This document shows, piece after piece, positions 16,114 to 24,197 of a stretch of 35,232 bases of DNA; the stretch's first letter is position 1, and each line of letters begins with the position of its first letter. Under the pieces are notes generated by a model. That model ran no database searches and had not been told where the DNA came from. It saw only the letters and a list, made by a program, of their open reading frames with translations. Source of the stretch: JAKVCB01 sp963578605 (lineage in GTDB: Bacteria; Planctomycetota; Planctomycetia; Pirellulales; Lacipirellulaceae); NCBI GenBank assembly GCA_963578605.1, contig CAUZEA010000059.1, forward strand, positions 1-35,232, written 5' to 3'. The translations under genes and the position numbers were made by a program.

Positions 16114-16989
16114 ATGCAAATGATGTCAGGTTTTTCACTGCTTGCACTCGTTTTGGGCATGGCGACGTGCATTCATGCCGATGAGCAGGTTCGGGTGTTG
16201 ATCATTGACGGCCAGAACAATCATAACTGGCGAGAGACGACACCTATCCTCCGCAACGGGCTGCTAGCGACAGGCCGTTTTTCAGTTGATGTGGCAACGA
16301 GCCCTTCGGGACGGCAAGACCTGAGCGAATTTCACCCACACTTCGCAAACTACGATGTTGTACTAAGCAATTACAATGGTTCGCCCTGGTCGGACCAAAC
16401 ACGAGCAGACTTTGAAGCTTATGTCCGCGGCGGTGGCGGTTTTGTTTGCGTGCATGCAGCGAACAATGCCTTCCCAGAGTGGTCTGAATACAACGAGATT
16501 TGCGGGCTCGGTGGCTGGCATGGGCGTAATGAAGATTCCGGACCGTACGTTTATCTGAAAAATGGGGAGGTCATCCGTGATCAAACCCCTGGTCGGGGTG
16601 GCTATCATGGTCCGCAACATGAGTTCCAGGTGACGGTCCGCGATGTCGACCATCCCATCACCAGGGGATTGCTGACGGTTTGGATGCACACCAAGGACGA
16701 ACTATACGATCGCCTGAGAGGCCCCGCTCACAAGATGTCAATTTTAGCCACGGCCTATTCTGATCCCGCGCAGGATGGTACCGGACGTGACGAGCCGATG
16801 TTGATGACAATTTCCTATGGCCAGGGACGTGGTTTCCATACCGTGTTAGGCCACGCAGATTATTCCATGAAGTGCGTCGGATTTATGACGACGTTATCAC
16901 GGGGAACCGAGTGGGCGGCCACCGGCGAAGTCAGCATTCCTGTTCCAGCAGACTTTCCCACCGCCAGCACAACTCGCGCGCGAGACTGA
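16114..16989 (+). CDS. Exported ThuA-domain protein
   Basis: 291 residues. The ATG at 16114 is chosen because GGAG lies six bases before it and a signal peptide follows at once (MQMMSGFSLLALVLGMATC-IHA, then DEQVRVLIIDG). An upstream in-frame ATG at 16102 is also possible. The rest is one ThuA (trehalose-utilisation) domain, a glutamine-amidotransferase-like fold: LIIDGQNNHNW near the N-terminus, AYVRGGGGFVCVHAANNAF in the position of the nucleophile elbow (Val-His instead of a Cys nucleophile), HEFQVTVRDVDHPITRGL, VWMHTKDELYDRL and HTVLGHADYSMK near the end. Such secreted ThuA proteins are abundant in planctomycetes and are linked to carbohydrate use; the reaction is not established. The following yjbQ gene starts 25 bases downstream. 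Confidence 0.9.
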   Translation: MQMMSGFSLLALVLGMATCIHADEQVRVLIIDGQNNHNWRETTPILRNGLLATGRFSVDVATSPSGRQDLSEFHPHFANYDVVLSNYNGSPWSDQTRADFEAYVRGGGGFVCVHAANNAFPEWSEYNEICGLGGWHGRNEDSGPYVYLKNGEVIRDQTPGRGGYHGPQHEFQVTVRDVDHPITRGLLTVWMHTKDELYDRLRGPAHKMSILATAYSDPAQDGTGRDEPMLMTISYGQGRGFHTVLGHADYSMKCVGFMTTLSRGTEWAATGEVSIPVPADFPTASTTRARD

Positions 16990-17014
16990 TACTTCCACAG
17001 CGAGTTAACGCAAA

Positions 17015-17437
17015 ATGAAAACACTTACCAAAGAACTTTGGATGGAAATTCCTGAACGACGCGCGATTGTGTCGATCCACGGAGAAATTGAGCGATTGGT
17101 TGCTGAAAGCGGGGTTCAAGATGGTTTGGTGCTGGTCAATGCCATGCACATTACCGCCAGTGTATTTATCAATGACAACGAATCGGGGCTCCATCGCGAC
17201 TATGAAGTGTGGCTGGAACAATTGGCACCCTTTGATCCGTCACCCAATCGCTATCACCACAATCGAACTGGTGAAGACAATGCCGATGCCCATCACAAAC
17301 GGCAAGTGATGGGACGGGAAGTGGTGGTTGCTATTACCGAAGGAGAATTGCACCTGGGGCCGTGGGAGCATATTTTTTACTATGAGTTTGATGGCAGGCG
17401 AAAGAAACGCGTACTCGTGAAAATCATTGGAGAATGA
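17015..17437 (+). CDS. YjbQ/UPF0047-family protein
   Basis: 140 residues, the standard length of this family. Landmarks: HITASVFINDNESGLHRD at about 45-62, HNRTGEDNADAHHKRQVMG at about 82-100 (the conserved His residues are proposed ligands or catalytic residues), and LGPWEHIFYYEFDGRRKKRV near the end, closing in KIIGE. E. coli YjbQ has weak thiamine-phosphate synthase activity in vitro and can rescue thiE mutants when overexpressed, but its native role is unclear. No thiamine genes are nearby. It follows the ThuA gene after 25 bases and may be co-transcribed with it. The ATG gives the expected N-terminus (KTLTKELWMEIPERRA). Confidence 0.92.
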   Translation: MKTLTKELWMEIPERRAIVSIHGEIERLVAESGVQDGLVLVNAMHITASVFINDNESGLHRDYEVWLEQLAPFDPSPNRYHHNRTGEDNADAHHKRQVMGREVVVAITEGELHLGPWEHIFYYEFDGRRKKRVLVKIIGE

Positions 17438-17548
17438 GCTGGGTAGGTTGTTTTGAAAAGTGGCGAGAAAACGGTGAGGCTGCCGCTGGTACCGCTGTTT
17501 TAATGCCCGGTAAACAGGAGCTTCGACGTTTTATCTGGACGGGCTGTA

Positions 17549-17932
17549 CTAAACGCTGGAGGCATAAATCAGATAGCCACCAATGGCCACCGCGGCCAAT
17601 CCGCAACAGCGTAGAAATGCGGTGGGTTGGCGTAGCCCCCATTCAAGCAATCGCATCATGCGGTTACCACCGAGCAGCATGATTACGAATGCAGCAGCCA
17701 CCGTGATGATGCCCAGTCCTCGAACGACTTGTTGCGAGTAGTATTCTGGCCGGCAGTAGGCAGCCGCAAAGATCAAGAAGGTTCCCACCGTCATGCGGAT
17801 GGCCACGGCACAATAGACCATGTTGGGCGTGTGAAAGCGTTCGGCCATGCGTTTTAGGAGGGCGGGGTAAACAAGAGCAACAAGGCCGGCGAGGCCCATC
17901 AGCATTCCAATAATTTTCACAGCAAGGGTCAT
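17549..17932 (-). CDS. Small integral membrane protein, unknown function
   Basis: 127 residues with four hydrophobic segments (about 3-25, 41-60, 69-88 and 105-125). Short basic or polar loops separate them (LLKRMAERFHTPNMV; YCRPEYYSQQVV; GGNRMMRLLEW). The ATG at 17930-17932 is the start that places the first helix at the N-terminus; the frame extends upstream but without a membrane-protein character. I do not recognise a family. It is convergent with yjbQ (111-base gap) and lies 75 bases downstream of hisG on the same strand, so it may be read through from the his genes. Confidence 0.7.
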   Translation of the reverse strand: MTLAVKIIGMLMGLAGLVALVYPALLKRMAERFHTPNMVYCAVAIRMTVGTFLIFAAAYCRPEYYSQQVVRGLGIITVAAAFVIMLLGGNRMMRLLEWGLRQPTAFLRCCGLAAVAIGGYLIYASSV

Positions 17933-18007
17933 GCCAGGATCTTTCTGGTTGATTGACCATGTCGGGAAGGTATTTGTAACTGGTGAACCGACAAAGCACA
18001 TCAGGTG

Positions 18008-18862
18008 TTACAAGCGACAATTGGAAATGGCTGTTTCGAGTATCGCTGTTGCGCCAAGCGATTCAAGCTGTTCCATGACATCGATGACCTCGCCGCGCTT
18101 AACCATGGCCCGCACGCTGCACCACCCTTCTTCTTCAAGTCGGTTTACGGTGGGAGAGTCGAACCCGGGTGTAATTTTTTCGGCTGCTGCAAGGTGTACC
18201 TGTTGAATATTGTATTCCAGCAGCGAATAACTCCGTGCGATGACGACCCCTTCGATCCGACGGACGATACGGTCGACCAACGTGGGTTGAGTGGTCTGCG
18301 GGTATTGGATGAGCACGGTTTCATACGTTCCAATTTCTGCGAGAATTCGCAACCGATTTGCAACCAAGGTGCTTCCGGTTTCGACCAGGTCTACGATGGC
18401 TTCGGCAACTCCCAAGGCGATCATCACCTCAACCGAGCCACTCAACTCAACCACATGGACTTGGGCTTGGTGTTGGTTGAGATAGGTTTGTGTGAGGTTC
18501 GGAAAACTTGTTGCGACCGAGCGTCCGTCCAGATCAGCAGGTTGTTGGACATCACAGTTTTCGGGAACGCAGATTGCGAGGCGGCAGTTTCCCATGCCCA
18601 AAGATAATCGGTTAATCACGTTGACACCTGCTTCTGCAACAAGATCGCTGCCGGCGATTCCCAGGTCGATTGCACCTTCGGCACACAAGACCGGGATGTC
18701 ATCAGTACGAAGAAAGGTCACGTCGATGGGGATATCGCGGACGGGTGCAAACAGGCCACGATCTTGGCGGCGGAAACGGAGGCCGGCTTCTTTCAATAAT
18801 TCGACGGCACCGTCGGCCAGGCGGCCTTTGCTGGGGATGCCGACGCGGAGGTTGGTCGACAT
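18008..18862 (-). CDS. hisG: ATP phosphoribosyltransferase, long form
   Basis: 284 residues. This is the first enzyme of histidine synthesis, joining ATP and PRPP. The length and a C-terminal regulatory domain (from about 210: RRIEGVVIARSYSLLEYNI; TPGFDSPTVNRLEEEGW; VIDVMEQLESLGATAIL) identify the HisG-long form, which is inhibited by histidine and does not need HisZ. The catalytic part shows RVGIPSKGRLADGAVELL at the start, a substrate loop (GAIDLGIAGSDLVAEAG) and the PRPP-binding DLVETGSTL at about 158-166. It lies 88 bases downstream of hisE on the same strand; the other his genes are not in the window. Confidence 0.96.
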   Translation of the reverse strand: MSTNLRVGIPSKGRLADGAVELLKEAGLRFRRQDRGLFAPVRDIPIDVTFLRTDDIPVLCAEGAIDLGIAGSDLVAEAGVNVINRLSLGMGNCRLAICVPENCDVQQPADLDGRSVATSFPNLTQTYLNQHQAQVHVVELSGSVEVMIALGVAEAIVDLVETGSTLVANRLRILAEIGTYETVLIQYPQTTQPTLVDRIVRRIEGVVIARSYSLLEYNIQQVHLAAAEKITPGFDSPTVNRLEEEGWCSVRAMVKRGEVIDVMEQLESLGATAILETAISNCRL

Positions 18863-18950
18863 GGGAGTGATTTTGGTTTTCCAAATGGTGGGCGTTGGTT
18901 GGAGTCAATTCCAGGCCGAGCCTTTGTAGCCGCAGGTGGGGGACCATGAT

Positions 18951-19346
18951 TCACAGGTCCTTCGTGTGCCAAGGCGTCCTGGAGTACGTGTTGCCAGACC
19001 AGGGTTGTGGGTTACGGACCCCGATTTTTTTTTCTTCAATACCAGAGACACCAAATCGTCCAGCAAGTTCCTTTTCTACATCGACGAGCGAAACCTCTTT
19101 ATATTGAAGGAGTACGAGCAGATGGTAGACCAGATCCGCTGCCTCATGCAGGAAATGGGCTCGGGCTTCCTCGCCAGTTTCTGCCGCAGCTTCGACGAGT
19201 TCAGCCGCTTCTTCAAGGATCTTTACGCCAATGGCATCGAGTCCGCCCGCAAGCAACTCTCTGGTGTACGACTTCTCGCCACGACTTTGTGCCCGTTGGG
19301 CGATTGTGTGCTCAAGCAAGTCCAGCGGTCTGGTTAAGGGATCCAT
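18951..19346 (-). CDS. hisE: Phosphoribosyl-ATP pyrophosphatase with an unusual C-terminal extension
   Basis: 131 residues; catalyses the second step of histidine synthesis (removal of pyrophosphate from phosphoribosyl-ATP). It is an all-alpha MazG-like fold with the metal-binding motif KILEEAAELVEAA at about 43-55 and HEAADLVYHLLVLL at about 67-80, then the usual end ELAGRFGVSGIEEKK. The remaining ~24 residues (IGVRNPQPWSGNTYSRTPW...) are not family-like. They begin exactly at a run of nine A on the coding strand (19025-19033). One more A would stop the protein after EEKKNRGP at 19012-19014, the normal length. The ATG follows GGAAAGG. It is divergent from miaA. Confidence 0.93.
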   Translation of the reverse strand: MDPLTRPLDLLEHTIAQRAQSRGEKSYTRELLAGGLDAIGVKILEEAAELVEAAAETGEEARAHFLHEAADLVYHLLVLLQYKEVSLVDVEKELAGRFGVSGIEEKKIGVRNPQPWSGNTYSRTPWHTKDL

Positions 19347-19380
19347 GCTGCAAACACCTTTCCAAGATCAAGTCACCCAA

Positions 19381-19434
19381 TAACAATGGAACGACAGGTT
19401 TACCAGATAACAATGAAACGACAGGTTTACCAGG
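19381..19434. repeat. Tandem 27-base repeat in the hisE-miaA intergenic region
   Basis: Two head-to-tail 27-base units at 19381-19407 and 19408-19434 (beginning taacaatg and ending gtttaccag plus one base) differ at two positions. They lie between the divergent starts of hisE and miaA, close to the hisE 5' side, where operators or promoters would be expected. Confidence 0.85.
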
Positions 19435-19522
19435 GCTTCGGCCACCGCCCATGGGGGCCAGTCTAAGATGGTTCTTAAATGGTGACAATCGATATCCAGT
19501 CGACCAATGGAGGCTATTGGGA

Positions 19523-20470
19523 ATGAGTATCCCAGTGCAGGATTGTTGGTTTTTGACCGGGGTCACAGCGTGTGGGAAAACGTGTGTGGGGATTGAATTG
19601 GCTAAACTCCTGGATGCCGAAATTCTTTCGCTCGATTCGATGTCGATCTACCGGGGCATGGATATTGGTACGGCCAAGCCGACACCTGCTGAGCAAGCCG
19701 TTGTCGTGCACCATTTGCTCGATATCCGCGACCCGCAAGAAGAATTTAATGTTGCTCAGTACATCGAGATAGCCGAGTCCACTGTCGCTGACATTCGAAC
19801 GCGCGGAAAAGCCATTCTCTTTGTCGGGGGAACCCCGCTTTATTTGAAGAGTATTTTGCGAGGACTTTTTGATGGACCGCCCGCTAACTGGAAACTCCGT
19901 GAGGAGATTGAAGCGGAAGTTGGGCAATTCGGGCAAGCAGCGCTTTTCACGCGTCTGGAGCAGATCGACCCGGTTGCAGCCGCGCAAATCCATCCTAACG
20001 ACACGCGCCGATTAGTTCGTGCTTTGGAAGTTTATTGGGCCACGGGTCAGCCGATCAGCCACCAGCAACTTGAGTTTGAAGAGGGATTCGCCGCACACCA
20101 GTGCCGGGTTTTCGTGCTCCGCAGGGAGCGAGGTGAGCAGCATTGTCGTATCGAATGTCGGGTCGAGGCAATGATTGCAGCAGGTTTGGTCGACGAGGTG
20201 ATCGGCCTGATATCTGCAGGACGCAAGCTAGGTCGCACCGCAAGTCAAGCCGTTGGTTATCTCGAAGTACTGGATTATCTGGAACAAAAGGTTGACCTGG
20301 GTGAAATGACCGACCGCATCAAGTCGCGCACGCGTCGCTTCGCAAAAAGGCAAGGTACGTGGTTTCGTAGTTTGCAAGAGTGCCGATTTGTTGATATTGA
20401 GGGTGAAACGGATCCCGGGCCTCTGGCGGAGCAGATTTTAAAGGCGGGTCGTGATGTTCCAGGCTCGTAA
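19523..20470 (+). CDS. miaA: tRNA dimethylallyltransferase
   Basis: 315 residues, the usual length. MiaA transfers a dimethylallyl group to A37 of tRNAs that read codons starting with U. Seen: a P-loop GVTACGKT at 13-20 (usually G-TASGK[ST]), DSMSIYRGMDIGTAKPT (DSMQVYR... in most MiaA), VHHLLDIRDPQEEFNVAQY, the ILFVGGTPLYLKSILRGL block and ASQAVGYLEVLDYLE near the C-terminus, then TRRFAKRQGTWFR (the KRQ-TWF motif). The ATG at 19523 is chosen because it starts just before the P-loop strand and follows GGAGG at 19509-19513; the longer open frame into the hisE region is antisense sequence. It is convergent with the polyprenyl synthase. Confidence 0.96.
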   Translation: MSIPVQDCWFLTGVTACGKTCVGIELAKLLDAEILSLDSMSIYRGMDIGTAKPTPAEQAVVVHHLLDIRDPQEEFNVAQYIEIAESTVADIRTRGKAILFVGGTPLYLKSILRGLFDGPPANWKLREEIEAEVGQFGQAALFTRLEQIDPVAAAQIHPNDTRRLVRALEVYWATGQPISHQQLEFEEGFAAHQCRVFVLRRERGEQHCRIECRVEAMIAAGLVDEVIGLISAGRKLGRTASQAVGYLEVLDYLEQKVDLGEMTDRIKSRTRRFAKRQGTWFRSLQECRFVDIEGETDPGPLAEQILKAGRDVPGS

Positions 20471-20564
20471 GCCGGCAACTGCAGCAATGCGGTGTGCCCG
20501 GTGCTCGTTCTGTCGTGGCTTGAATTCCCATTCCCTGGGGTCAGAATGGTTCTAACGTTGACGA

Positions 20565-21569
20565 CTAAGCATTGCGGGAAACGACGAAATCCGCCATGGC
20601 TTGCAGGGTATCTTTGGCAGGGGATTCCTCAAGCTGAAAGAGGCAAGCGGTGGCTCGATCCACGTAAAGTTGTGCCTGTCCATGGGCGTAAGCAGGCGAA
20701 TCGAGTTCGACGAGGACGTTTAGTATTTCAGCCCGCTCGCTGTGGTTTGAACGCCGCATCAATTCCAAAAAATATTGTCGTTTTTCCGGTGAAATATTGT
20801 CGCGAGCGTGGATCAGCGGCAGCGTCAACTTGCACTTGGTCAGGTCGGTGCCGAGAGATTTCCCGGTCATCTCTTCAGAGCCTTCCAGGTCAAGCAAGTC
20901 ATCTACAATTTGAAAAGCGATCCCGAGATTGCGTCCGAAATCGGAGACACGTTTCACGGTTTCCGGGTTGGCACCCGCGTAGTACGCACCAAGTTGGCAA
21001 CAGCACGCACACAGCTCAGCAGTTTTTGCCTCGACAATTTCCAGATAGTTTTCTTCGCTCAGTTGGAGGTCACCACAGGTGGTTGTCTGGCGGAGTTCAC
21101 CCTCGCAGACAATGTTAGTGGCTCGCCCAATGGTACGGCAGGCATAAGTGCTTTCCGTGGTGCTGGCCAGATAAAATGCGTGCGTGAAGAGGAAATCACC
21201 TAACAGTACACTGGTTTCATTATTCCAGCGTGCATTGACGGTATCGACATGACGGCGGATTGTGGCTTCGTCGAGCACATCATCGTGGACCAGCGTGGCC
21301 AGATGAATCATTTCGACGACGGCCGCCAGGGTGACGTGTGCCTTAGACAATGACCCACTTGCCTGCCCGGCCAGCAGCAATAAAGCAGGCCGCAACCTTT
21401 TCCCACCAAACCGGGTTCCATGGCGAACGATTTCTTCAACTTTCGGATACGAACTGCTGAGTTCGCCACTTAAAACATCTTCGACCTGGCAAAGTTCCGG
21501 TTGAATGGACCCATAGAGCGTTGACAAGACCTGCTTGAGATCGGCCGAAGGTTCCCGAATTTGGCTCAT
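20565..21569 (-). CDS. Polyprenyl diphosphate synthase (trans-isoprenyl type)
   Basis: 334 residues. It extends allylic diphosphates with isopentenyl diphosphate. Both Asp-rich, Mg-binding motifs are present: DDVLD at 96-100 and DDLLD at 223-227, with GGKRLRPALLLLAG at 55-68 and LHxRDN-like C-terminal helices (TLPLIHARDNISPEK). The small residues before the first motif (ATLVHDDVLDEA) and the length fit the long-chain (octaprenyl or solanesyl) class that makes quinone side chains, which is compatible with a quinone-linked fumarate reductase; product length is inference. The ATG at 21567-21569 is chosen because AAAGGA lies just before it; a TTG 11 codons upstream is rejected. It follows moaC by 45 bases. 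Confidence 0.92.
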   Translation of the reverse strand: MSQIREPSADLKQVLSTLYGSIQPELCQVEDVLSGELSSSYPKVEEIVRHGTRFGGKRLRPALLLLAGQASGSLSKAHVTLAAVVEMIHLATLVHDDVLDEATIRRHVDTVNARWNNETSVLLGDFLFTHAFYLASTTESTYACRTIGRATNIVCEGELRQTTTCGDLQLSEENYLEIVEAKTAELCACCCQLGAYYAGANPETVKRVSDFGRNLGIAFQIVDDLLDLEGSEEMTGKSLGTDLTKCKLTLPLIHARDNISPEKRQYFLELMRRSNHSERAEILNVLVELDSPAYAHGQAQLYVDRATACLFQLEESPAKDTLQAMADFVVSRNA

Positions 21570-21614
21570 GGGTATCCTTTCTTCTTCTGACGAATTCGAC
21601 AAAAGCAGGGGTAT

Positions 21615-22097
21615 CTAGGGCTGGTTTTCGCGGTGCCAGGTTCCCGAACGCCCACCTGACTTTTCTTCCAGTTGGATTTGCTCAATTTGCATGCTGCGAT
21701 CGGCGGATTTGCACATGTCGTAAATCGTAAGTGCGGCTACGCTTACGGCCGTCAACGATTCCATTTCCACACCCGTTTTGGCTTCGACGCTGACAACGGC
21801 TTGGATTGCGATCGAGCGGTCATCCGTGGATGTGAAGTCCAAGGTAACCGCATCGATTGCCAAAGGATGGCATAGCGGGATAAGTTCTGCTGTTCGTTTA
21901 GCAGCTTGGATGCCGGCCAGGCGGGCAACCTCCAGAACGTCACCTTTTTCAAGGTGACGATCCAGGATCAACCGTAACGTGGCAGGTTGCATGCGAACCT
22001 GTCCGCTTGCCCGGGCCACTCGGTGAGAGATTGGCTTTTGGCCGACATCGACCATGCGGCTGGCGCCAGATTCGTCGAAGTGGCTGAAATTGCCCAT
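21615..22097 (-). CDS. moaC: Cyclic pyranopterin monophosphate synthase
   Basis: 160 residues. MoaC completes the first stage of molybdenum cofactor synthesis by converting the MoaA product to cyclic pyranopterin monophosphate. Landmarks are SGASRMVDVGQKPISHRVA at the N-terminus, AGIQAAKRTAELIPLCHPL at 61-79 with the conserved Lys and His residues, and the GVEMESLTAVSVAALTIYDM block. It ends in the typical EEKSGG. The ATG follows AGGAG. moaA and other cofactor genes are absent here. It appears to be the first gene of a two-gene unit with the polyprenyl synthase. Confidence 0.95.
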   Translation of the reverse strand: MGNFSHFDESGASRMVDVGQKPISHRVARASGQVRMQPATLRLILDRHLEKGDVLEVARLAGIQAAKRTAELIPLCHPLAIDAVTLDFTSTDDRSIAIQAVVSVEAKTGVEMESLTAVSVAALTIYDMCKSADRSMQIEQIQLEEKSGGRSGTWHRENQP

Positions 22098-22848
22098 GGC
22101 ATGCTCCTGCGGACCTGACGGAGTAAAACGACTGCAATTGGACTACCCTTGCCGCCGGTAAACCTCTGTATTCTAAGGAGTTGCAGTAACTCGTCGAGGC
22201 CCGAATGGCGATCTGGGGTGCCCTCCATAAGAAAACCGCATTTTCACAGGCGGGTAAACCGTGGAATTGTAGCGACCAGGTCGGAAATTAACGACATTGG
22301 GCGTGTAAATTTTCCCGGCAACCGACAGAGAGGTTGGTAGATCGCCACCCTCTGATAGGTGGGCGGAGAGCAGATTGCGGCACTCGAAGGGGCGGTGATG
22401 AAAAGGCCCCGTTCAGCGACACCGCAACAAGACGTCGTGACTGAGCCTGATGGTCCCGACGAATCTGGCGGCTACAACAAAGAACTGAACAGGAGCCGGG
22501 GCCAGCCGCAGGAGCGCCAACGGGAGTGAGAATCCAAGTGTAACGACCAGCAGCAGGGGAAGGTCAAACCTTTGCCGGACCAAATAGACACGGTTGAGCG
22601 AGAAGTTGGGCACGAGCTTGCCCGTGTATTTTACTAAATTTGTAGGGCCCAAAAAAAAAAGCCCAGTCGCGAGAGGCGACTGGGCTGAATCCGTCAGGAC
22701 GTGATGTATCGAGTCGGGAGAACTCGGCACTCCACTCCGCTGAATCTTTCGGCGGTCCCTGTTCGTTATGTAATCCGCTGCCTGAGTCTGTTGGAAGCGG
22801 TTTAGCTGTGATGCGGCGATTATTGTCGTTTACAGGGGTGACGGGTGC
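22098..22848. other. Gene-free stretch between the regulator gene and moaC
   Basis: On the minus strand this contains the ~160-base 3' untranslated end of the regulator gene, its terminator (22651-22686), then ~550 bases leading into moaC. The open frame at 22730-22413 (-) crosses the terminator hairpin and lacks a ribosome binding site, so it is not called. I see no riboswitch or known RNA motif that I can support, though the moaC leader is long enough to hold one. Confidence 0.45.
22651..22686 (-). terminator. Intrinsic terminator after the HTH/receiver gene
   Basis: Read on the minus strand, GCCCAGTCGC (22685-22676) pairs perfectly with GCGACTGGGC (22670-22661) around a 5-base loop and is followed by ten T (22660-22651). 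It is the only strong terminator downstream of the regulator gene. Confidence 0.92.
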
Positions 22849-23421
22849 TCAAACAAGCTCTTTTCGGGCACCGATCAACGTTCGCAGCCGCTCAGCCAGC
22901 AGGGCTGAGTCAAAGGGCTTTTTGAACGTTTCATTGATTGTCGAACGATCAAAGTTCGCGGACGAGCCGTCATCTGGCAGGAGCGCGATCAAGATTGTCT
23001 CCGAGAAGTCGGTATTGCGCCGCAGATTTTGGCAAATCTGCAGTGCTTCGACCTGACCAATCGAGAAATCGACAATGATACAATCCGGGTGAAAACTTTC
23101 GGCTTGAATACCGGCTTCAAACCCGCTAGCGGCAGTTGAGGTACGGAACGATCTGGCCTCCGGCAATTCCCGTTTAAGGTTCTCGATTAGCACCTGATCT
23201 TGAGCCACCATCAGCACCTTGGCCATTGCCTCGTTTTCGAGCTTGCCCAGAGGCATACCGTGCTCTTTGAGGAACTTAATCAAGTATTCGCGGGGAATGC
23301 GGCGGTCCTGGGAACCGGGAATTCGGTACCCTTTAAGGCGTCCGGAATCGAACCACTTACTGACCGTACGCGGGGCCACTTTGCAGATCTTTGCGACCTG
23401 ACCAGTAGTGAAGACCTTCAT
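22849..23421 (-). CDS. HTH DNA-binding protein with a degenerate receiver domain
   Basis: 190 residues. The N-terminal ~60 residues are an excisionase/MerR-like helix-turn-helix (FTTGQVAKICKVAPRTVSKW; GRLKGYRIPGSQDRRIPREYL), which places the protein on DNA. From about 68 it resembles a CheY-type receiver: strand VLMVAQDQVLIENL, DCIIVDFSIG with an Asp in the phosphoacceptor place, and FKKPFDSALLAERL with the conserved Lys. The N-terminal acidic pair is reduced (one Asp), and the Thr/Ser after strand 4 is replaced (ILIALLPDDG), so normal phosphotransfer is doubtful. The ATG at 23419-23421 follows GGAG; upstream sequence in frame is not protein-like. No histidine kinase is adjacent. Confidence 0.85.
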   Translation of the reverse strand: MKVFTTGQVAKICKVAPRTVSKWFDSGRLKGYRIPGSQDRRIPREYLIKFLKEHGMPLGKLENEAMAKVLMVAQDQVLIENLKRELPEARSFRTSTAASGFEAGIQAESFHPDCIIVDFSIGQVEALQICQNLRRNTDFSETILIALLPDDGSSANFDRSTINETFKKPFDSALLAERLRTLIGARKELV

Positions 23422-24197
23422 CGGGCTCTCCAATGTCTTGCTAAGTGTCCGCTGGGTAGTCGGCCGGTAAAATACTGAGTCGCGGCCGAAAAAATAATGC
23501 CCTGTCGGTTGTAAACAGCAGTTCTGGCGCTGAACTCCCTCGCGCCGGCTGCGGGTAAACTGTTTCACAACCAATTGGGTTGGGGTAATCGTTTATTACC
23601 TTGTTTGGGTTAGGTCAGGTCCTTCTGACACCGCTCCTATGTTACATTTTGCATCGGCAAAAATTGCGGACGGAGATCGGTCAAAACCGTTTGATCGCAA
23701 CAATTTGGAGCAATCACCCCCCCAATCAATCGGAACAAACCAACCAAACCGCAACGTTTACCACTCCTTCCGGAGGTGATGCGAAATCTTAATCTAGTGC
23801 GTAGGGGGAGGCTTACACGATTCCTCCGCGAAGTGGCCGCCGTAATTATCGGCACCGCATGAGGCAGGATGTTTCAGGCAGGCTCCCCCCTGCGTGTCGC
23901 GTCTGATTCATATCACACCCGGCGTGTGCTTCAATAAGAAACGACCCATCCGATAAATAGTTTCGATTTTAAGAGGGGGTCGACTTTAGAAACTTTTGCA
24001 AGTCCTGCCGAAAGAGTGGATTGTGCTAGTTATTACCGACTACTCGTCCTGCCACGGCACAAGGCCAGTTTTCCTGGAAGGTTCGCACCAACCGTACAAG
24101 AAGTTGCTGGTTTTTGGCAGCTACCAGTGGTTGCACCGCGAGGTGGCGAGGCAGGACCACGGTCGACCAGATCGTCTTTTGCCGACGACCCCGCAAC
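23422..24197. other. Gene-free stretch between smc and the regulator gene
   Basis: About 775 bases with no supported gene. It holds a C7 run near 23719-23725 and GC-rich short hairpins but no terminator with a T run for smc and no recognisable RNA. Next to the smc stop, the minus strand stays open in another frame down to 24026 (LPELRGRRQKTIWS; LVRLVRTFQENWPC), but this frame is an antisense/alternative continuation of smc with no start of its own. Confidence 0.4.

Noticed and set aside
19007..19522. Longer 5' extension of miaA through the hisE region
   Set aside because: It would run antisense through hisE and the tandem repeat; the P-loop strand and ribosome binding site place the start at 19523.
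22413..22730. Minus-strand frame of 105 codons with a hydrophobic middle
   Set aside because: It spans the intrinsic terminator at 22651-22686 and has no ribosome binding site.
24026..24197. Protein-like minus-strand frame continuing past the smc stop
   Set aside because: It needs a frameshift from smc, whose own C-terminus is complete after the Walker B region; there is no separate start.
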